38,957 nucleotides of DNA from a virus: the IMG/VR virus record IMGVR_UViG_3300021962_000259, positions 1-38,957 of that record; one strand, written 5' to 3'. The first letter of the stretch is position 1; every line of letters starts with the position of its first letter. Both the position numbers and the translations under genes were made by a program. Of this stretch, positions 9,301 to 15,712 are shown one piece after another. The notes beneath the pieces were generated by a model. It ran no database searches. It had not been told where the DNA came from and saw only the letters and a program-made list of their open reading frames with translations.

Positions 9301-12241
9301 ATGGACTTACTGTTGGTTTTAGATTAGAACCAAGAACAGTCAGATAGTAAACTCCATCTTGTCTTCCAGAAACATATTGCTGTTCCTCAGTTACTCTATA
9401 AATGTAGAAATTATTTTCGTATTCTTTCTTTTTAAAATAAGGAAGTGATGGGGTTCTTTGAGAAACATCATTTGTGAATGAACCAGGATTTGTGTTTAAT
9501 CCGACATTAAAGGATCTGGCACTATTAATTCCCACAACATAATATTCTGAGTTAAATCCAGAATTTCCTGCTCCAGTAGTGTTATTTGTACTTGTAATAT
9601 TAGATAACTCAACTTTAGTACCAACAACTAAGTCATGTGGTTTTTCTGTGACAATAGTTGCCTGATTTCCACTCCAATTGGCACTAGCAATAATTCTGGG
9701 GTTTCTTATTTGATTAATATTTGAGATAGATCCACTATCACTATAGATGGCAGAAATTTCACTATCAGTAGATCCAATAGAAGTATTTGATTCTTGAATA
9801 ATAAATCCTTCTACAGGAGGTCTTGCAGTTGCCCCAGATGAAGCAGGAATGACATATCTCATTCTATAGAGAGTGTCCTCTGCATTTCTATTATCAGTTT
9901 TTCTTCTAATAAACGTTCTTGGGGTTGATGCGCCAAATCCAGTAGAACCTAATCCAACAACAATAGGATAGATGGTATTATCACTAGAAGCAGTAGAAAC
10001 GTTAACATACCATTGAGAATTGGTAACATCATACTGAATAGGATGCCCAATATCTCCAGAATTCTTATCAGAAACTTTACTTACAACTTTCAGAAGTCCA
10101 CCCTTTTCATTAATGGTTAATTCATTTCCATTAAGAGCATCTTGGAAGGTTTTTGCGAGTTTGATATTTCTAGTGGTAGATAATCCACTAGAAATCGCAT
10201 AATAGATCGAATTAGATTGTAAACCATCAGGAAGTTGTCCACTCTCACTAATTACACGTACAGACTCCCCATCAAGGAAATCATGTATACTTACTAAAGT
10301 AATTTCATTTGATACACCACCTTCACTATAAACACCAATACTATTGATACCAGTAACACTACGTTCTACATTAAATGATTTTTCAGAACTCTTTTGAGAG
10401 TTTGGCATTACAATTCTTGCACTATATTCTGTAACAGAACCTGCGGAAGAAACAAGAACTCTTAATTTATCATTTTCCCTTGCACCAATTCTATATCCAT
10501 CAATGACATTTTCTGGTGGAACATCTGGATTAGTTTCACCATAGAGATAAAGATGACCAGTCGAACCAACACCAACCGACGAATATCCAGTGGGAAGTGT
10601 TTTTAATACATCGATTGCATTAAACTCAAGGGCAGATTCTGTTAATGGAATTTCCTTAGGTGGAATGATATGAGTAATGTATCCCTGATCATCTTGTGGG
10701 AATGCTTGTTCTCTAAATCCATCTGCAATCAGTGCTCTTGCACCAAAGTTGGAGTTAGAGTTGGTGATAGACATATCACCACCATTTTCAGCAACAAAAT
10801 GTTCGGCATATCCAATTGCAAAGATAGAAACACACTGAATGAAGGAATTGTTTGTTGCCTTAATATGGAAGTTTCTATATTGTGGTTTAAATACTGATCT
10901 TGAGTTTGTGCTTAGAGTTTCATTTCCAGAAACCGTGTTGTCTTCGTATGTTCCAGAAGTTGAGTTATATTTAACAAATGCTCTATCATCCTTTTGGAGT
11001 CCAATACCTGTAAATTGAGCAACAACCATGGATTTAAATCCACTTGCTTTATTGCCATCAGCAAGAATTCCGCACATACCAAAAACAGATCTCAATGAAA
11101 TGTTAAAGATGTATGGAGATGCAGAGGTAACCGTATCTGATTGAAGAACGAGAGTTGCACCTGCCACAGTTGGAAGTGGATTTGTTGGCGCATCTTGTAC
11201 TTGATATTTTATTTCAGTATCACTGACTTTTTCAGAAACAACATACTGTCCATTATATCCAGATGCAGTAATTCCATTAACACGGAAAGGAGTATCTACA
11301 TCTAATCCAGATAATGGACTATTTGTTGTTAATGTAATTGTTGTATTTGTAAATGTACCGTCTCCTGCTTTGACGCTACTAATACCAACAGAAGCACCAG
11401 TCGATCCTACAATTCTATATTCATCAATTTTTGTTTGGATATCGAGACCAGAAGATGGGTAATCAGGTTCGATAGCACGTCCAGAAGATTGTCCATATAC
11501 TAAACTGATTTTCTCATAGTACATATCCAAATCAGTTCTAGTTGCAGAGAACTGTTGGAATTCATCATTAATATCTACAGTATTTTTTCCGTCAGCATAC
11601 TCAAAACATGAAAGTTTATTATGAGAAAAGTTTGGTACAAAAGTATTTGATGTATAGTCCTTGTAGCAAAGGCTATTAGGATCAGCATCAAATAATGAAA
11701 ACTGCCAGAAATAACATCCACCAGTAATTCTAAAGATTGCAGATCTTTCAATATTATCGTTTTCAGGATTAGGAATATACTTTGGGCGAACTTTGGTCTT
11801 TCTAAGGTCTAAACCAACAATAGAAGTTCCCCTAGGAACAAAAACTCCACCATGAATACTATTAAGCTTGTATAATTCGTTATCTTTTGAGTCTAAGTCT
11901 AAATTAGAAGTTAAATCATATGGAGGAAGATCGTTTACAATCGCTCCAGCTCTTGTTCTATAATTATTGAGTCCATCTGGAATATATCCAGGTCTATTAT
12001 CAACGATGTGGTCTCCAGGATACAAAAGAATTGTAGTCTTACCAAATCTATCGTTACTTAATCCTCTTTGATATGAAAATCTAGCGGACTCCATTAAAGC
12101 ACGCTGGATTGTTTTAAAAGGACGAGTAAGAGAGTTACCTTGATTCTCAATACTGTCTGTAGAATCTAAGTCATTCGGATCAACATAAAGAATAGTACCA
12201 CGCGAAGACTTCAGAAAATTATCTAATCTGGAAAGACCCAT
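6308..12241 (-). CDS. Giant virion fibre/spike protein, 1977 aa
   Basis: A 1977-residue structural protein. The N-terminus (YVDPNDLDST, then PFKTIQRAL at 41-49, then ILLYPGDH) has the hallmark opening of right-handed parallel beta-helix proteins, as in pectate-lyase-like tail spikes. The long middle is beta-rich with many GSG, GVGSTG and similar turns. From about residue 1550 onward the sequence takes on fibre-shaft style, including VGIGTTANGYKLNVNGN, which echoes VGIGSTTPQYLLDVKG in the S74 fibre. A similar large protein is common in marine T4-like phages and annotated as a virion structural protein. It is first in its operon, with its own ATAAATA promoter and a terminator just upstream. No glycosidase motif could be assigned, so binding versus depolymerase activity stays open. 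Confidence 0.82.
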   Translation of the reverse strand: MGLSRLDNFLKSSRGTILYVDPNDLDSTDSIENQGNSLTRPFKTIQRALMESARFSYQRGLSNDRFGKTTILLYPGDHIVDNRPGYIPDGLNNYRTRAGAIVNDLPPYDLTSNLDLDSKDNELYKLNSIHGGVFVPRGTSIVGLDLRKTKVRPKYIPNPENDNIERSAIFRITGGCYFWQFSLFDADPNSLCYKDYTSNTFVPNFSHNKLSCFEYADGKNTVDINDEFQQFSATRTDLDMYYEKISLVYGQSSGRAIEPDYPSSGLDIQTKIDEYRIVGSTGASVGISSVKAGDGTFTNTTITLTTNSPLSGLDVDTPFRVNGITASGYNGQYVVSEKVSDTEIKYQVQDAPTNPLPTVAGATLVLQSDTVTSASPYIFNISLRSVFGMCGILADGNKASGFKSMVVAQFTGIGLQKDDRAFVKYNSTSGTYEDNTVSGNETLSTNSRSVFKPQYRNFHIKATNNSFIQCVSIFAIGYAEHFVAENGGDMSITNSNSNFGARALIADGFREQAFPQDDQGYITHIIPPKEIPLTESALEFNAIDVLKTLPTGYSSVGVGSTGHLYLYGETNPDVPPENVIDGYRIGARENDKLRVLVSSAGSVTEYSARIVMPNSQKSSEKSFNVERSVTGINSIGVYSEGGVSNEITLVSIHDFLDGESVRVISESGQLPDGLQSNSIYYAISSGLSTTRNIKLAKTFQDALNGNELTINEKGGLLKVVSKVSDKNSGDIGHPIQYDVTNSQWYVNVSTASSDNTIYPIVVGLGSTGFGASTPRTFIRRKTDNRNAEDTLYRMRYVIPASSGATARPPVEGFIIQESNTSIGSTDSEISAIYSDSGSISNINQIRNPRIIASANWSGNQATIVTEKPHDLVVGTKVELSNITSTNNTTGAGNSGFNSEYYVVGINSARSFNVGLNTNPGSFTNDVSQRTPSLPYFKKKEYENNFYIYRVTEEQQYVSGRQDGVYYLTVLGSNLKPTVSPFNNEKYSQPVSKLFPQTDRDTPVSDPKESQCFAVSSLVGEVVINDPKNSITKETANKYLRDTDVGVGITNIRSQSGTAHTVYTNYDHGLNRITSLTISNSGAGYGSGTAGDYYNVSLISTGSTTGNYATAKITVDGSGSINAIKIMDGGSSYAVGDTLHVAGVATYTGFSSAILTVSGIYNNVGDVIRISGVGSEGFGEYNQLYRITDVPVGNTTSFTVSSASSVGGYTSSGIGATFATGSYFQLTGQSIGISSLTYDKNSGIATIISSNRHGLSVDGKITITGATGDGATVYNGSHVVTEIIGTNGTEFSIRIGVGTTSPAVSGTLYALRDGLSSNDGIISIGNENLNGRMIPTYAGITTTLSVAIINATTDEVNIANVTSLDINIGDYLMIGDELVRVKESVTGNPISVIRGVLGTRPTSHLINTVLRRVRVDPVELRRHSINRASGHTFEYVGFGPGNYSTALPDRHDRSITAGEELLAQSTKRSGGINFYTGMNDKGISYSGNKRLSTVTGREEIFDTPFQTVTGEDISILPSLNVITPVEGIFSRSIRIEGGSDSKAASEFNGPVIVNNKLTVNSTKGLEANNLFLQGDTTVSRKYTVGIATPALAGNPGDVVYFANPSEGGYVGWIYSTENDWRRFGFVSLSKDENIAIFNKVGVGTTTPGEATFKVGAGTTQLTVDNDGVGIGTTANGYKLNVNGNTNISGSAYISGITTISGALSVGATVTAAAFSGDGSLITNINTSALGWTNADGIIYNTDLGSVGLGTSVTSVNLTVGDSVAGVGTTTMVVHGQANFVGIISVRDLNVVGFVTAVAYNLQSASGRITAGIVTTTNIKVGSGATVIMSYGANVGIGSTLPTAKLDINGHTKFKTYSERVKYLDIVANVVTVDLSQAQTFICTATSNITQFTLTNAPSGSTSFSIRIDQDSTGSRSVGIDTFKNVGGTSIPVYWPGNVVPIVTTIASRSDIYSFKIFDGDNPTTSGLYGVVGGQNFQN

Positions 12242-12271
12242 CTTATTAATGCTTATAGTTCCGTTATGGAT

Positions 12272-12278
12272 TATTTAT
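12272..12278 (-). promoter_or_regulatory. Late promoter element ATAAATA
   Basis: The minus strand reads GGATAAATAATCC, 30 nt before the ATG of the 1977-residue gene and immediately downstream of the T-tract of the terminator at 12281-12308. It should restart late transcription of the fibre operon after the early island has been terminated. Confidence 0.7.
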
Positions 12279-12280
12279 CC

Positions 12281-12308
12281 ATAAAAAAACCTCCCCGAAA
12301 GGAGGTTT
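12281..12308 (-). terminator. Rho-independent terminator of the early island
   Basis: On the minus strand an 8-bp perfect stem AAACCTCC / GGAGGTTT with a 6-nt loop (12287-12308) runs into a T tract (GGAGGTTTTTTTAT). It lies 36 nt after the stop of the Mom-like gene. The stem ends with T residues only on the minus strand, so it acts in that direction. Confidence 0.88.
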
Positions 12309-12344
12309 AAAGAAGCACAACGACTTCATTCACACGGAAGGAAG

Positions 12345-12959
12345 TTATATTATACCATACTTTTCTTCTTTCCACAATACCTTTAATTTTTTATCAAAAA
12401 TCATTAAATATCTATGCTTTCTGGTTCTTTCTCTCCATTCACCTTCAGAACCTTTTATTTTTCCACGAGAGTGTTTAGTTCCGTCTGAATAATAGAAATC
12501 TTTTTTTCGATCCGTAAGACCGTAGTACTTAAAATTGCAAGCTCTATAAATTGTACCAGAATGGTGACCTGAATCAGCATAAGAAAGGATTGCTTTGACT
12601 TCAGTATCTTTCCGAAATTGTCTAATCGCTTTTGATACAAACCAAGAAGTGATGTTATATTCTCGTGACTGCGTAACAGGCTCGATGCAAAGTCTTGAAA
12701 GTTCGAATAATCCTTGTTGTTCATAACGATCTAATCCAAATGCTCCTACGGCAATTTCTGGAACTGGGAGACTAGTAAAAATGCAAGTACCAAGACACCC
12801 GCCAATTCTAAGGGGACATTCCCAGTCAGAATACTTGAAAAGTCCATAGTTATACCCTGATTTGAAATCTTTAGATTCGTCTTTTAGATAATGATGAGTG
12901 CAAAGGAGATCTTTTATCTCATCTTTGCTAACTTTATCTATGTAAAAATCAGATTTCAT
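12345..12959 (-). CDS. Mom-like adenine-modification protein (GNAT fold)
   Basis: A 204-residue protein whose sequence pattern matches the phage Mom family (GNAT-fold enzymes that add a carbamoylmethyl-type group to adenine N6 in DNA and block restriction). Visible landmarks are THHYLK at 21-26, ELSRL at 86-90, YN followed by TSWF at 101-107, LSYADSGHHSGTIYRA at 125-140 and NFKYYG at 142-147. The length is close to other Mom-type proteins. It is the last gene of the early island and is followed by a strong terminator. A general N-acetyltransferase with another substrate is the main alternative. No methyltransferase motif is present. Family assignment is by recalled pattern, not a search. Confidence 0.65.
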   Translation of the reverse strand: MKSDFYIDKVSKDEIKDLLCTHHYLKDESKDFKSGYNYGLFKYSDWECPLRIGGCLGTCIFTSLPVPEIAVGAFGLDRYEQQGLFELSRLCIEPVTQSREYNITSWFVSKAIRQFRKDTEVKAILSYADSGHHSGTIYRACNFKYYGLTDRKKDFYYSDGTKHSRGKIKGSEGEWRERTRKHRYLMIFDKKLKVLWKEEKYGII

Positions 12960-12969
12960 TTAGGTATTT

Positions 12970-13143
12970 TTACTCACTTTGTTTGCATTCTAACATATAT
13001 TCTACAGTGTTTGCTACGTCATTCATAGCATCACGAAGAAATGGTCTTTGACCAGATTCTTGACGAACAATAGGTCTTGAACCATCAGTTAAAGTCCAAC
13101 GCCACTGCTTCATATCATCACAATACCAAAGATTAATTTTCAT
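12970..13143 (-). CDS. Small conserved-looking protein, 57 aa
   Basis: A 57-residue protein, MKINLWYCDDMKQWRWTLTD at the start. I chose the ATG at 13141-13143 because the longer open frame runs back through the adjacent gene and the tRNA, and because this ATG overlaps the stop of the 52-residue gene by 11 nt, as expected for translationally linked genes. It is rich in aromatic residues near the N-terminus and ends in an acidic helix (RDAMNDVANTVEYMLE). The fold and role are not recognised. Its stop is 10 nt from the ATG of the Mom-like gene, so the two are in one transcript. Confidence 0.65.
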   Translation of the reverse strand: MKINLWYCDDMKQWRWTLTDGSRPIVRQESGQRPFLRDAMNDVANTVEYMLECKQSE

Positions 13144-13291
13144 TTTTGTAATGCTCCAGTTCAACCCAGTTGAGGAGGGTTTGGAATGCTGTGATGGAAG
13201 CATCTGTGCAATTATCATCCTTAAGTTTTTGAACATAATATTCAAGTGCTTCGATGACCATTTGGCGGTCTTGTTGAGAAATAAGTGACAT
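13133..13291 (-). CDS. Small helical protein, 52 aa
   Basis: ATG at 13289-13291 opens a 52-codon frame ending TAA at 13133-13135. The protein starts MSLISQQDRQMVIEALEYYV and continues as amphipathic helices (KLKDDNCTDASITAF, then LLNWVELEHYKNEN). It fills the gap between tRNA-Thr and the 57-residue gene exactly and overlaps the latter by 11 nt, which favours a real gene. A GGAG-like sequence precedes the ATG. Function unknown; short two-helix proteins of this type in early phage operons are often host-takeover factors, but nothing in the sequence proves that here. Confidence 0.6.
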   Translation of the reverse strand: MSLISQQDRQMVIEALEYYVQKLKDDNCTDASITAFQTLLNWVELEHYKNEN

Positions 13292-13310
13292 TTGGAGTTA
13301 TAGAACTCAG

Positions 13311-13382
13311 AGCCCCCGATCTGATTCGAACAGACGACCAACGGTTTACAAAACCGTTGCTCTACCACTGAGCTACAAGGGC
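13311..13382 (-). tRNA. tRNA-Thr (anticodon TGT)
   Basis: A 72-nt cloverleaf on the minus strand. The 7-bp acceptor stem is GCCCTTG / CGGGGGC with two G-T pairs. The D stem is GCTC / GAGC. The anticodon stem is ACGGT / ACCGT with loop TTTGTAA, and the anticodon TGT is at 13348-13350. The T arm is GTCTG-TTCGAAT-CAGAT. The discriminator is T and CCA is not encoded. It reads ACA, a frequent codon in AT-rich phage genes. It sits between two small genes of the early island. Confidence 0.93.
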
Positions 13383-13385
13383 AAA

Positions 13386-13655
13386 TTAATCAACAGGTAA
13401 CATTTCTGGATTTTCCAGTTCTACTTCAAACATTAAAGGATGGCACAATTCATCAATCAAGTAAAGTGATGACTTATATAAATCCTCTGGTTCGTAGCGT
13501 CTTTCATTATCTGCTATTTCAATAATATCCAGATCATATAAACCATCATCTGGGACATCATCAAAAGTAAAAGGAACTTGATTTATGAAATACATGAGGA
13601 CTATCTGAGTTCCCTTATTGTACCAAACATATCTGGTATCTATTCTGTATTTCAT
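13386..13655 (-). CDS. Acidic conserved-looking protein, 89 aa
   Basis: An 89-residue acidic protein (start MKYRIDTRYVWYNKGTQIVL) with a beta-rich N-terminal half and a DEL- and EVELENPE-rich C-terminal tail. It lies between the two tRNA genes, and its stop is 3 nt from the 5' end of tRNA-Thr. A CTAAATA element 23 nt upstream suggests it can also be expressed late, independent of the early promoter. No family recognised. Confidence 0.75.
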   Translation of the reverse strand: MKYRIDTRYVWYNKGTQIVLMYFINQVPFTFDDVPDDGLYDLDIIEIADNERRYEPEDLYKSSLYLIDELCHPLMFEVELENPEMLPVD

Positions 13656-13677
13656 GGGTTTACCCCATACTTAAGTG

Positions 13678-13684
13678 TATTTAG
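13678..13684 (-). promoter_or_regulatory. Possible late promoter element CTAAATA
   Basis: The minus strand reads CCCTAAATACAC between the 3' end of tRNA-Leu and the ATG of the 89-residue gene, 23 nt upstream of that ATG. Spacing matches the other late elements in the window, but a single 7-mer in AT-rich DNA is weak evidence. Confidence 0.4.
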
Positions 13685-13689
13685 GGTAA

Positions 13690-13774
13690 TAGGACGAGGG
13701 GGACTTGAACCCCCACGGGCGTAATGCCCAACAGATTTTAAGTCTGGTGTGTCTACCACTTCCACCACCGTCCC
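13690..13774 (-). tRNA. tRNA-Leu (anticodon TAA)
   Basis: An 85-nt class II tRNA. The acceptor is GGGACGG / TCGTCCT, closed by a G-T pair at positions 1-72 and another at 7-66, with discriminator A (a leucine identity base). The D arm has GTGGTAGAC. The anticodon loop is CTTAAAA with anticodon TAA at 13738-13740. The long variable arm is TGGGCATTACGCCC. The T arm is GGGGG-TTCAAGT-CCCCC. The bottom pair of the anticodon stem is a C-T mismatch. No CCA is encoded. It reads TTA codons. Confidence 0.92.
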
Positions 13775-13776
13775 AG

Positions 13777-13795
13777 AAAAAACCTATTCAGGTTT
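13777..13795 (-). terminator. Possible weak terminator or processing hairpin before tRNA-Leu
   Basis: On the minus strand a 6-bp stem AAACCT / AGGTTT with loop GAAT runs into a T tract and then the tRNA. The stop codon of the 51-residue gene (TAG, 13784-13786) lies inside the hairpin. With only three G-C pairs it may attenuate rather than terminate, or mark the 5' boundary for tRNA processing. Confidence 0.4.
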
Positions 13796-13939
13796 ATAAG
13801 TAGGAGGATTGAGACGACAATACTCATTAAAAGTAATTTTCATCTCTTTCCAAGTCAAACCACAATTTTCGGCTGCTTTAGGAACATTCCACTTAGCAGC
13901 AAAGAGCATTTCCATTGCTTCTCGTGTTTCTGGTCTCAT
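13784..13939 (-). CDS. Tiny HTH-like protein, 51 aa
   Basis: ATG at 13937-13939 opens a 51-codon frame (start MRPETREAMEMLFAAKWNVP) ending TAG inside a small hairpin. The pattern helix, NVPKAAENCGLTWKEMKITF, then a short tail, is like a helix-turn-helix in which KAAENCGLTWKEM would be the turn and recognition helix. This is pattern reading only. It lies downstream of the sigma70-type promoter between the 60-residue gene and tRNA-Leu, so it is probably expressed early. It could be a small DNA-binding regulator. Length and context fit a real gene, though no database support is available here. Confidence 0.6.
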   Translation of the reverse strand: MRPETREAMEMLFAAKWNVPKAAENCGLTWKEMKITFNEYCRLNPPTYKPE

Positions 13940-13962
13940 TTAAAAAAATCTAATAGGGTTAA

Positions 13963-13993
13963 ATTTTTGCCGGGATTTTTTCCCCCCAAAAAT
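13963..13993 (-). other. Imperfect stem-loop in a 76-nt noncoding gap
   Basis: ATTTTTG and CAAAAAT form a 7-bp inverted repeat around a nested GGGA / TCCC pair, lying in the 5' leader of the 51-residue gene. The G-rich run (six G) followed by A6 is unusual for this window. It may be an mRNA structure or may carry no function. Confidence 0.35.
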
Positions 13994-14015
13994 GGAATTA
14001 AAAGTTGATTTTCCC

Positions 14016-14198
14016 TCAGAGAGGACTTGCATAAGCAAGTGTCTCTTCATCAACAGTAGCACGAACAAACTCAAGGACACTCATAAATTGTTCCACGGTT
14101 TCACAGGTCACGGTTTTCTCATCACCCTCACTAGAATACATATGTACACTGCGCTTCACAGGATCCACGACACAGCGGGTGAGATACTCGTCTTGCAT
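14016..14198 (-). CDS. Small early protein, 60 aa
   Basis: A 60-residue protein, start MQDEYLTRCVVDPVKRSVHM. It is the first gene after the sigma70-type promoter at 14224-14252, with a leader of roughly 20 nt, so it should be expressed immediately on infection. It has a beta-hairpin-like N-terminal half with one Cys at residue 9 and a second Cys at 32 (VTCETVEQFMSVLEFV), then a helix. No family recognised. Position as first gene of an early operon is typical of host-takeover proteins, but that is inference. Confidence 0.72.
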   Translation of the reverse strand: MQDEYLTRCVVDPVKRSVHMYSSEGDEKTVTCETVEQFMSVLEFVRATVDEETLAYASPL

Positions 14199-14223
14199 TG
14201 GGTTGTCTTTTGATTACCTAGGT

Positions 14224-14252
14224 ATCATAGCACTGTCAGGGGGTGGCGTCAA
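14224..14252 (-). promoter_or_regulatory. Sigma70-type early promoter
   Basis: On the minus strand TTGACG (14247-14252) and TATGAT (14224-14229) are separated by exactly 17 nt. That is one mismatch from each of the bacterial -35 and -10 consensus boxes at optimal spacing. The -35 box overlaps the TGA stop of the upstream 220-residue late gene. Transcription should start near 14217, leading into the 60-residue gene. A GGGGT/ACCCC hairpin potential also spans the -35 region. Confidence 0.85.
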
Positions 14253-14911
14253 CCCCTCACATCATAATCATATCCAGAAATCGAATACTGAGAATCATCA
14301 CCTGGATATTCTGCTGGAGTTTCTCCCTCATACTCCACAACTAGAGGCTCACCATCAATTCTTGCTGCTTGTATGACGTAATAACAATCAATGGTGGCGG
14401 CATTTCCAGAACGAATTTTAATTCTTGATCCCCATTCGATTGCCTCAACAATTAGATCTTGAGATGATCCAATTTGTGTAAGCGCAACTGTAATTGATTC
14501 TGGATCAATCAGTCCTCTCCAGTAACTGGGGAGTTCGATTACGTTTGAGTTAGTAATCCTCCCTCTATGATAAACACCTGCCTCTGGTCCTTCTAAACAA
14601 ATATGTCTCAGACGATGATTTTCTTTATTTGGATGTTTAATATCAAATCCTTTCCAAGATTGAACATTGATAGTTCCTTGGAAAGTTCCATTATGTGTTC
14701 CATCAAATCTTCCCGTTGCCGTTCCATTTACCTGAAGGTTATCAATCTGAGCATTTCCATGATACCTGGGAGGACATGCATCTTCAGGATAAGTTCCCTG
14801 ATCAATATCACCCTTCCAAATATAATCATATCTAGAAGATTTTAATCCCCATCCACCTGCTTTTTCAGAACAGTCTTTACCATCTGTACCTGGTACAAAT
14901 TCATCTGCCAT
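14249..14911 (-). CDS. Virion structural protein, 220 aa (paralogue of its neighbour)
   Basis: A 220-residue protein with a variable N-terminal part (1-88, with NLQVNGTATGRFDGTHNGTF repeats typical of fibres) and a C-terminal domain (89-220) starting FDIKHPNKENHRLRHICLEG. That domain is closely similar to residues 130-259 of the protein encoded immediately upstream, and both end in SGYxYDVR. The domain recurs in marine phage virion proteins as I recall; its biochemical role is unknown. A strong AAGGAG ribosome-binding site lies 7 nt before the ATG and overlaps the upstream stop codon. It is the last gene of the baseplate operon before the early island. Confidence 0.75.
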   Translation of the reverse strand: MADEFVPGTDGKDCSEKAGGWGLKSSRYDYIWKGDIDQGTYPEDACPPRYHGNAQIDNLQVNGTATGRFDGTHNGTFQGTINVQSWKGFDIKHPNKENHRLRHICLEGPEAGVYHRGRITNSNVIELPSYWRGLIDPESITVALTQIGSSQDLIVEAIEWGSRIKIRSGNAATIDCYYVIQAARIDGEPLVVEYEGETPAEYPGDDSQYSISGYDYDVRG

Positions 14912-14918
14912 TTTAAAT

Positions 14919-14924
14919 CTCCTT
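14919..14924 (-). promoter_or_regulatory. Strong Shine-Dalgarno AAGGAG
   Basis: AAGGAG lies 7 nt before the ATG of the 220-residue gene and overlaps the TAA stop (14923-14925) of the upstream paralogue. Most other junctions in this window lack so good a site. Confidence 0.8.
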
Positions 14925-15702
14925 AACGAACGTCATAATGGTATCCAGAAACAGAATATTCATCGTTGTTTCCTGGATAATCTGCTGGACTTTCACCCTC
15001 ATATTCTGGGATGAGTCTTTCTCCGTCTTTTCTTGTTCCATATATGTGGAAGAAACAATCAATTGGCATTCCTCCCTGTGCCTGAAGATAGATTTTTTTC
15101 TCATCCATCCTCTTTACAATCACATCTTGGTGAGCACCAACCGGAGTTAGATTAACTGTAATTGTTGTCCAATCAACTAGTCCTTCCCAATAATCTGGTA
15201 AGATAATTTCTTTTTTACCAGTAACTCTTCCACGATAATAAACATCATTAGATGGACCTTCTGGACAAGTGTGTCTCAGTCTCCATCCTTCTTTTGTTGG
15301 ATGCTTTATATCAAAGTTTTTCTTTGCAGCGAGAATATGTCCCCCGCAATTTGATATAACATGTCCCTGTGCCAAAAGGTTTCCACCAACAGTTACGTTT
15401 GAGGCAGTATCAACAGCAGACATAAATGCCGATGGACCAACTACTGCTAACGAATATGGATTATTTACTCCATAACACAGAGAACCAGGAATAGTAGGAG
15501 TCGGTGAATCCTCATTGGTTAATGGTGCAATATTTACTGTTGCATATGGGAATGGAAAAGTAGTTGGTGATCCAAAAACAGATGGACCTTCGATCATTGA
15601 TGATCCATTAACTTTTGTTGGACCCTCTCCTGCAGCAGGACAAATTCCAACACCAACTTTTAATTGTCCTCCTATAACAGCGTCGTCTAAATTAAATGCC
15701 AT
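14923..15702 (-). CDS. Virion structural protein, 259 aa (paralogue of its neighbour)
   Basis: A 259-residue protein. Residues 1-129 are Gly/Pro/Val-rich with fibre-like turns, including SNVTVGGNLLAQGHVISNCG. Residues 130-259 form the domain shared with the 220-residue protein (FDIKHPTKEGWRLRHTCPEG, VYYRGRVTG, LPDYWEGLVDWTTITVNLTP, EYEGESPADYPG). The pair looks like a tandem duplication whose N-terminal halves diverged. AGGAG precedes the ATG by 7 nt. It lies downstream of the baseplate hub genes, so a baseplate or fibre-attachment role is likely, but the family function is not known to me. Confidence 0.75.
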   Translation of the reverse strand: MAFNLDDAVIGGQLKVGVGICPAAGEGPTKVNGSSMIEGPSVFGSPTTFPFPYATVNIAPLTNEDSPTPTIPGSLCYGVNNPYSLAVVGPSAFMSAVDTASNVTVGGNLLAQGHVISNCGGHILAAKKNFDIKHPTKEGWRLRHTCPEGPSNDVYYRGRVTGKKEIILPDYWEGLVDWTTITVNLTPVGAHQDVIVKRMDEKKIYLQAQGGMPIDCFFHIYGTRKDGERLIPEYEGESPADYPGNNDEYSVSGYHYDVR

Positions 15703-15712
15703 TTGTTAACTC

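Noticed and set aside
12455-12724. 89-codon minus-strand frame
   Set aside because: It lies in another frame entirely inside the Mom-like gene, which has clear family motifs.
12970-13368. Longer 132-codon version of the 57-residue gene
   Set aside because: It would run through tRNA-Thr and the whole 52-residue gene; the internal ATG at 13141-13143 fits spacing far better.
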